Shown here: positions 32,819 to 37,434 of the stretch, piece by piece
Layout: the number at the start of each line of letters is the position of its first letter
Position numbering within the stretch: position 1 is the first letter of the stretch
The notes under the pieces: generated by a model
Seen by the model: only the letters and a program-made list of their open reading frames with translations
Told to the model about the DNA's origin: nothing
Databases searched by the model: none
Assembly (NCBI GenBank): GCA_947293975.1
Contig: CAMYPV010000005.1
Location: 1-37,434 of the forward strand
Reading direction: 5' to 3'
DNA from: an uncultured Ezakiella sp.
Lineage (GTDB): Bacteria; Bacillota; Clostridia; Tissierellales; Peptoniphilaceae
Length of the DNA stretch: 37,434 nucleotides
Made by a program: the position numbers and the translations under genes

Positions 32819-33325
32819 ATTAAGGATCTCGAAATTAATGAACAAATAAGAGAAAGCAAGGTAAGACTCATCGACAATAACGGTGAACAAATTGGAGTTG
32901 TAGATATCGAGCAAGCGCAAGATATCGCTGACCGTGCTCAAATGGATCTTGTAAAAGTTTCACCAAATGCAAATCCGCCTGTATGCAGAATCATGGATTA
33001 TGGTAAATACAGATACGAAATGCAAAAGAAAGACAAAGAAGCTAAGAAGAATCAAAAAATTATTAAAGTTCGTGAGATGAAGATGACTCCAAACATCGAA
33101 GAACATGACATGTCAGTTAAGGCTGATAAGGTTAAAGAATTTTTAGAAGACGGAGATAAAGTAAAAATCTCTGTAAGATTCAGAGGTAGAGAAATGGGTC
33201 ACACCGAAAAAGGTGAGGATGTGCTTAGAGATTTTTTTGAGAAAATCGAGGACTTAGCAGTTATCGACAAACCTGCAAAACTTGAAGGCCGTAGTATGGT
33301 CATGTACGTTTTGCCAAAGAGTTAA
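32819..33325 (+). CDS. infC: Translation initiation factor IF-3 (AUU start)
   Basis: IF-3 (168 aa) binds the 30S subunit and checks start codon pairing. N-domain LEINEQIRESKVRLIDNNGEQIG, linker YRYEMQKKDKEAKKNQK, C-domain IKVREMKMTPNIEEHDMSVK. The start is taken as ATT 32819: the SD GGAAGGGGG (32803-32811) lies 7 bases upstream. An in-frame TTG at 32801 would put the SD inside the gene and has only the terminator T-tract before it. infC is known for AUU starts, which let IF-3 limit its own synthesis. Confidence 0.94.
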   Translation: MKDLEINEQIRESKVRLIDNNGEQIGVVDIEQAQDIADRAQMDLVKVSPNANPPVCRIMDYGKYRYEMQKKDKEAKKNQKIIKVREMKMTPNIEEHDMSVKADKVKEFLEDGDKVKISVRFRGREMGHTEKGEDVLRDFFEKIEDLAVIDKPAKLEGRSMVMYVLPKS

Positions 33326-33344
33326 ATACCAGAAGGAGGATATT

Positions 33345-33536
33345 ATGGGTAAATTAAAAACACACCGCGCAAGTGCAAAAAGATTTAAAAGAACTGGAAG
33401 CGGAAAATTAAAAAGATTTAAGGCTTATAAGAGTCATATTACAGGTAAGAAATCTCCTAAGAGAATTCGCAACCTAAGAAAAGCAGCATTAGTAAGTAAG
33501 GGCGATATGAGAAGAATTTCTCGTATGTTACCATAG
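33345..33536 (+). CDS. rpmI: 50S ribosomal protein bL35
   Basis: A 63-aa, highly basic protein matching L35 over its whole length (MGKLKTHRASAKRFKRTGSG start, KKSPKRIRNLRK, MRRISRMLP end). Start ATG 33345 has AAGGAGG just upstream. It lies in the conserved infC-rpmI-rplT order. Confidence 0.97.
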   Translation: MGKLKTHRASAKRFKRTGSGKLKRFKAYKSHITGKKSPKRIRNLRKAALVSKGDMRRISRMLP

Positions 33537-33545
33537 GAGGTTAAA

Positions 33546-33890
33546 ATGGCTAGAATAAAAAGATCTGTTTCAGGACGTAAAAGAACAAGAAAAGTATTGA
33601 AGCAAGCTAAAGGCTATTACGGTTCAAAATCAAAACTATACAGAACAGCTTTAGAAGCTGTTATGAAAAGCCAAAACTATGCTTATATTGGTAGAAAACA
33701 AAGAAAAAGAGATTTCAGAAAACTTTGGATTACACGTATTAACGCAGCTGTTAGACCACACGGTCTATCATACTCAAAGTTTATCTCAGCTTTAAAGAAC
33801 AACAATGTCGAAATTAACAGAAAAATCCTTTCTGATATGGCAATCAATGATCCAGCAGGTTTCGAAAAATTAGTTGAATCTGTAAAATAA
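33546..33890 (+). CDS. rplT: 50S ribosomal protein bL20
   Basis: A 114-aa ribosomal protein (family about 115-120 aa) starting MARIKRSVSGRKRTRKVLKQ, with GYYGSKSKLYRTA and WITRINAAVRPHGLSYSKF. L20 binds 23S rRNA during assembly and in Firmicutes also binds its own leader RNA, here probably at 32683-32800. SD AGGAGG (33535-33540) overlaps the rpmI stop. Confidence 0.97.
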   Translation: MARIKRSVSGRKRTRKVLKQAKGYYGSKSKLYRTALEAVMKSQNYAYIGRKQRKRDFRKLWITRINAAVRPHGLSYSKFISALKNNNVEINRKILSDMAINDPAGFEKLVESVK

Positions 33891-33904
33891 ATCTAAAGTT
33901 AAAC

Positions 33905-33933
33905 TTGATTTTTAAAACTATATAGGATAATAT
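33905..33933 (+). promoter_or_regulatory. Predicted promoter of ackA
   Basis: TTGATT (33905-33910), a 17-base spacer and TAATAT (33928-33933). The predicted start near 33940 leaves about 26 nt before ackA. No hairpin separates it from rplT. Confidence 0.55.
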
Positions 33934-33965
33934 ATTAATGACAATATAATGAAAGGAAAATGATT

Positions 33966-35159
33966 ATGAATATACTTGTAATTAACTGTGGAAGTTCTTC
34001 GTTGAAATATCAATTAATCGATATGACAAATGAAGATGTACTATGTAAAGGATTGGTAGAAAGAATTGGCATTGAAGGCTCTGTTTTAACTCATAAAATT
34101 AACGGAGAAAAATTTGTTGTAGAAGAAGAAATGAAAGACCATAAAAAGGCTTTACAGCTAGTTTTAGATCAACTTCTACACAAGGATCATGGCGCAATTA
34201 AGAGCTTAGATGAAATTTCAGCTGTTGGACACAGAGTTGTTCACGGCGGAGAAAAATTTAATGACTCTGTTGTTGTTAACAAAGAAGTTCTTGATGAAAT
34301 TAAAGCATGTATCGAATTAGCTCCACTACACAACCCTGCAAATATTATGGGAATTGAAGCTATTTCAGAATTAATGAAAGACACTCCTAATGTAGTTGTA
34401 TTTGATACAGCATTCCATCAAACAATGCCTATGGAAAATTATTTATATGCTTTACCATATGAATATTATGAAAAATATGCTGTACGTAGATATGGTTTCC
34501 ACGGAACAAGTCATAACTTCGTTTCAAAAAAAGCAGCTGATATGTTAGGCAAAAAACGTGAAGATTTAAGAATCATCACATGTCACCTAGGAAATGGTAG
34601 TTCAATGGCAGCTGTTGAATACGGCAAAGTTGTTGATACTTCAATGGGTCTTACACCACTAGAAGGTGTTTGCATGGGTACCAGATCAGGAGACATCGAC
34701 CCTGCTATCATTCCATTCATTATGGGCAAAGAAAATCTAACAGCTGATGATATCAACACTGTTTTAAATAAAAAGAGTGGTGTCCTTGCTATCTCAGGTG
34801 TAAGTTCAGACTTTAGAGACATTGAGGTTGAAGCTGAAAAAGGAAACAAAAGAGCTAAGGTTGCTCTTGATCAATTTGCTAACCGTGTTAGAAAATACAT
34901 TGGTGCATATGCAACACAAATGGGTGGCGTAGATGTTATTGTATTTACAGCTGGTGTTGGCGAAAATTCAATTGAAATGAGAGAACAAATTCTATCAAAA
35001 CTTGAATTCCTAGGAGTTAAGGTTGATAAAGAAAAGAATAATGTTCGTGGAAAAGACGCAATCATTTCTACTGACTATTCAAAGGTTATTGCAATGGCAA
35101 TTCCTACAAATGAAGAGTTAATGATTGCAAGAGATACTTTAAGACTTACAACAAAATAG
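33966..35159 (+). CDS. ackA: Acetate kinase
   Basis: It transfers phosphate from acetyl phosphate to ADP, making ATP and acetate in fermentation. The 397-aa protein has the N-terminal NCGSSSLKYQL, VGHRVVHGG, FDTAFHQTMP, RRYGFHGTSH, HLGNGSSMAAV and FTAGVGENS segments of the family. ATG 33966 has AAAGG about 9 bases upstream and gives the usual N-terminus; an earlier ATG at 33960 is too close to it. No pta gene is visible. It is followed by rpmF 27 bases later. Confidence 0.96.
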   Translation: MNILVINCGSSSLKYQLIDMTNEDVLCKGLVERIGIEGSVLTHKINGEKFVVEEEMKDHKKALQLVLDQLLHKDHGAIKSLDEISAVGHRVVHGGEKFNDSVVVNKEVLDEIKACIELAPLHNPANIMGIEAISELMKDTPNVVVFDTAFHQTMPMENYLYALPYEYYEKYAVRRYGFHGTSHNFVSKKAADMLGKKREDLRIITCHLGNGSSMAAVEYGKVVDTSMGLTPLEGVCMGTRSGDIDPAIIPFIMGKENLTADDINTVLNKKSGVLAISGVSSDFRDIEVEAEKGNKRAKVALDQFANRVRKYIGAYATQMGGVDVIVFTAGVGENSIEMREQILSKLEFLGVKVDKEKNNVRGKDAIISTDYSKVIAMAIPTNEELMIARDTLRLTTK

Positions 35160-35186
35160 TCTTATAAATTTTATTGGAGGTGTAAA

Positions 35187-35366
35187 ATGGCAGTACCTAA
35201 GAGAAAAACTGGTAAAGCTAGAACAGCAAAGAGAAGAGCTTCTTCTTACACTCTACCTAGAGTTACCATCTTAAATTGCCCTGAATGTGGAGAACCAAAA
35301 AGACCACACAGAGTATGTCCACACTGTGGATATTATAACAAAAAAGAAGTAATTACTGTTGAGTAA
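35187..35366 (+). CDS. rpmF: 50S ribosomal protein bL32
   Basis: A 59-aa protein, below common ORF length cut-offs: MAVPKRKTGKARTAKRRASS start and a zinc ribbon with Cys31, Cys34, Cys44 and Cys47. It is the zinc-binding (C+) form of L32. SD GGAGGTG lies 4-5 bases before the ATG. The rpmF-plsX order is widely conserved, but the DUF177 (yceD) gene usually upstream of rpmF is absent. Confidence 0.97.
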   Translation: MAVPKRKTGKARTAKRRASSYTLPRVTILNCPECGEPKRPHRVCPHCGYYNKKEVITVE

Positions 35367-35370
35367 TATG

Positions 35371-35410
35371 AATATGGATGGTGTCGTGATTTCACTATGC
35401 CATCCATATT
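35371..35410 (+). terminator. Long hairpin between rpmF and plsX (possible attenuator)
   Basis: AATATGGATGG (35371-35381) pairs perfectly over 11 bases with CCATCCATATT (35400-35410). The 18-nt loop holds a smaller GTG/CAC hairpin. The T-tract after it (ATTATTTTAG) is weak, so partial termination or RNA processing is as likely as full termination. Confidence 0.5.
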
Positions 35411-35434
35411 ATTTTAGTATTAAGAGAGGTGTAT

Positions 35435-36412
35435 ATGAAGTTTCTTTTAGATGCAAATGGTTTAGATAAGGGGAGTCAAGTTGTTATTGAAGCCGGCAAA
35501 ATGGCAAAGGAAAAACTAGGTCTAGATATTACAATTATTGGTAAAGCTGATATTGAAGATTTAGTTTTAAAAAGTGGTTGCAATTTCATGCTTGCGACAG
35601 AAGAAATTACAACTGATCAAGAAAATCCAGCGTTTGCAATCAGAACAAAAAAAGATTCATCAATTACCAAAGGCTTATATGCGCTAAAGCAAGGTGAGTT
35701 CGATGCATTTGTTTCGGGCGGAAGTACTGGTGCAGTATTTGCTGGAGGCACTTTAATTGTCGGTAGAATACCTGGCGTTGAAAGGGCAGCTATTATGATA
35801 CCTGTGCCAAATATTAATGGCGTATCTTATTTGCTAGATGCGGGCGCTAATGTTGAATGTACTCCTGAGATGTTAAAGAATTTTGCTATTATTGCTAGTA
35901 AATATGTTAAGGCAACAAAAAACATTGAAAACCCTTCTGTAATGTTGGTAAACAATGGTGCGGAAGAGACCAAAGGCACTCCCTTAACAAAGGAAACATA
36001 TAAGCTATTAAAAGAATCAGATATTAATTTCAAAGGAAATCTTGAATCAAGATATATTTTTGATGGTATATGTGATGTAATTGTTACTGATGGTTTTTCT
36101 GGAAATTTACTATTAAAATCATTTGAAGGCGAATTTAGATTTATAAATAAATTATTAAAAGAAGCAGCTTATACAAATATTTTTACAAAATTAGCGATGC
36201 TTGTATTAAAAAAGCATTTGAAAAAGAGTTTTTCAAGATTAGATTCAAATCAATATGGTGGTGTGCCATTACTAGGACTGAAAAAAACAATTGTAAAGGC
36301 ACATGGTAGCTCGAACGCCGAGGCTTTTTACAACTCGATTGTAGCTGCCAAAGACGCGTATGAATCTAATATTATAGAGCAAATAACAAATCTATTTACC
36401 CAGGAGGTATAA
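35435..36412 (+). CDS. plsX: Phosphate acyltransferase PlsX
   Basis: PlsX makes acyl-phosphate from acyl-ACP, the first step of phosphatidic acid synthesis in Firmicutes. The 325-aa protein has VSGGSTGAVFAGGTLIVGRIPGVER, LLDAGANVECTPEML, LVNNGAEETKGT, DVIVTDGFSGNLLLKS and GVPLLGLKKTIVKAHGSS. Its N-terminus, MKFLLDANGLDKG, departs from the usual DxMGGD motif. ATG 35435 was chosen with SD GAGAGG 5 bases upstream; a GTG at 35429 overlaps that SD. It ends 1 base before acpP. Confidence 0.92.
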   Translation: MKFLLDANGLDKGSQVVIEAGKMAKEKLGLDITIIGKADIEDLVLKSGCNFMLATEEITTDQENPAFAIRTKKDSSITKGLYALKQGEFDAFVSGGSTGAVFAGGTLIVGRIPGVERAAIMIPVPNINGVSYLLDAGANVECTPEMLKNFAIIASKYVKATKNIENPSVMLVNNGAEETKGTPLTKETYKLLKESDINFKGNLESRYIFDGICDVIVTDGFSGNLLLKSFEGEFRFINKLLKEAAYTNIFTKLAMLVLKKHLKKSFSRLDSNQYGGVPLLGLKKTIVKAHGSSNAEAFYNSIVAAKDAYESNIIEQITNLFTQEV

Positions 36413-36413
36413 T

Positions 36414-36653
36414 ATGACTAATATAGAAAACAAAGTTTTAGAATTAATTAGTGAACAATTTAGTACTCCGATTGAAAAATTAACGAGAGATATTTCTTTT
36501 AAAGATGACTTGAATGCTGATTCTCTTGATCTTGTTGAACTTATAATGGCTATGGAGCTTGAATTAGGTTTAGAAGCAGAGGACAGTGATTTAGATTCTA
36601 TAGTTACTATTGGAGATTGCTTAGATTACGTTAATAAGGTACAAAATCTATAG
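36414..36653 (+). CDS. acpP: Acyl carrier protein
   Basis: A 79-aa acidic carrier protein that holds growing fatty acids on 4'-phosphopantetheine. The attachment serine is Ser37 in NADSLDLVEL. The SD AGGAGG lies inside the last codons of plsX, its acyl-ACP-using neighbour. It is followed by a strong terminator. Confidence 0.96.
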   Translation: MTNIENKVLELISEQFSTPIEKLTRDISFKDDLNADSLDLVELIMAMELELGLEAEDSDLDSIVTIGDCLDYVNKVQNL

Positions 36654-36656
36654 CCG

Positions 36657-36685
36657 AAATCCAGATTTATATCTGGATTTTTATT
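36657..36685 (+). terminator. Terminator after acpP
   Basis: AAATCCAGAT (36657-36666) pairs perfectly with ATCTGGATTT (36671-36680) around TTAT, followed by TTATT. It lies just before the smc SD, so smc needs readthrough or a promoter I cannot clearly see. Confidence 0.82.
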
Positions 36686-36700
36686 ATATATGGAGGAAAA

Positions 36701-37387
36701 TTGTTACTTAAAGAGTTACAGATTAGAGGCTTTAAAAGCTTTTTAAATAACACAATAATGAAATTTCCAAAAGGAATAACAGCGATAGTTGGCCCTAATG
36801 GTTCTGGTAAGAGTAATATTTCTGATGCTATTAGATGGGTACTGGGCGAATCCAGTGTTAAAAGTCTAAGAGGCAACAAGATGGAAGATATTATTTTTAC
36901 CGGTACTGATAGTATAAAGCCGGTAAGCTTTGCTGAGGTATCTATAACTTTTACGGATTGCAAGATTAAAGATCTTCCTTATGACGAAGTAGTTGTTACA
37001 AGGAGAATTTTTAGGGATGGCAACAGCGAGTATCTGATAAACAAGAACAAAGTAAGGCTCAAAGATGTTAGAGAGCTGTTTATGGATACAGGAATTGGTC
37101 GTGATGGATATTCTTTGATTGGCCAAGGCCAGATTGATAATGTATTATCAAATAAGCCTGAGGATAGAAGGGATATTTTTGAAGAGGCTTCTGGAATTTC
37201 TTTATATAAGTATAAAAAAGATGAAGCATTAAGAAAAATAGAACGTTCAAATGATGACCTAGATCGTTTGAGCGATATTTTTGATGAAATAAATAAACAG
37301 TATGAATATCTTAAGGTAGAGAGCAAGAAAACAGAACAATATAATGAGATTTACCTTGAAAAAAATCAACTTGAGATGGATTTATTG
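36701..37387 (+). CDS. smc: Chromosome segregation protein SMC, N-terminal part (truncated by contig end)
   Basis: SMC is the ATPase of bacterial condensin. About 229 residues are present: N-terminal KELQIRGFKSF, Walker A GPNGSGKSN (about 31-39), IRWVLGE, GRDGYSLIGQGQIDNVLS (Q-loop region), RDIFEEASGISLYKYKK, then the start of the coiled coil. Full SMC is near 1170-1190 aa. Start TTG 36701 has GGAGG 4 bases upstream. Genomic sequence stops at about 37387; the apparent end LSLIHI is the translated Tn5 mosaic end. The rnc gene, usually between acpP and smc, is missing. Confidence 0.93.
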
Positions 37388-37434
37388 CTGTCTCTTATAC
37401 ACATCTGACGCTGCCGACGAAACCTTATGGGTGT
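37388..37434 (+). other. Illumina Nextera i5-side adapter (non-genomic)
   Basis: Bases 37388-37406 (CTGTCTCTTATACACATCT) are the reverse complement of the Tn5 mosaic end. Bases 37407-37420 (GACGCTGCCGACGA) are the read-1 adapter, 37421-37430 (AACCTTATGG) fit a 10-nt i5 index, and GTGT begins the P5 primer complement. Confidence 0.97.

Overview
The window is AT-rich bacterial chromosome with short intergenic gaps, strong Shine-Dalgarno (SD) sites, many TTG starts, a T-box before thrS, an L20-type leader before infC-rpmI-rplT, and the clusters dnaE-pfkA-pyk and ackA-rpmF-plsX-acpP-smc. This points to a low-GC Firmicute. Gene order and protein style suggest an anaerobe of the Tissierellia/Clostridia (perhaps Peptoniphilaceae-like), which is inference. 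The genes are mostly housekeeping; no phage, IS element or CRISPR was seen. Both ends (1-47 and 37388-37434) are Illumina Nextera adapter with 10-nt index sequences, not genome.

Layout. 69-4736 (+): rarA, an orphan PTS EIIC-like membrane protein, a class I cysteine desulfurase and thiI. 4760-5056 (-): a small gene missed by ordinary ORF calling, a glutaredoxin-like protein with an in-frame TGA at the first position of a CxxC motif (UxxC) and a bacterial SECIS-like hairpin just downstream. It is a predicted selenoprotein and the most interesting item here. 5145-9885 (+): potABC with two tandem, diverged PotD lipoproteins. 10093-12446 (+): ftsH and a histidine phosphatase. 12469-14063 (-): a YbaK-type deacylase and a patatin-like lipase. 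14127-18101 (-): a nitroreductase and a heterodimeric ABC exporter, probably read from a leaderless promoter. 18251-26023 (+): a CorC/HlyC-like CBS protein, dnaE, pfkA, pyk and dCMP deaminase, tightly packed. 26076-28878 (+): trkA-trkH potassium uptake. 28972-29045: tRNA-Cys. 29067-32658 (+): T-box, thrS, pepV. 32648-33890 (+): leader, infC (AUU start), rpmI, rplT. 33905-37387 (+): ackA, rpmF, plsX, acpP and the 5' part of smc.

How the genes fit together. The cysteine desulfurase and ThiI form a sulfur relay to tRNA; the same desulfurase type could also supply selenium for the neighbouring selenoprotein. Pfk, Pyk and AckA are glycolytic and acetate-forming steps of a fermenter. PlsX and AcpP feed phospholipid synthesis. 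Several promoters are near-consensus and sit so close to the start codon that predicted transcripts begin at, or just before, the ribosome binding site.
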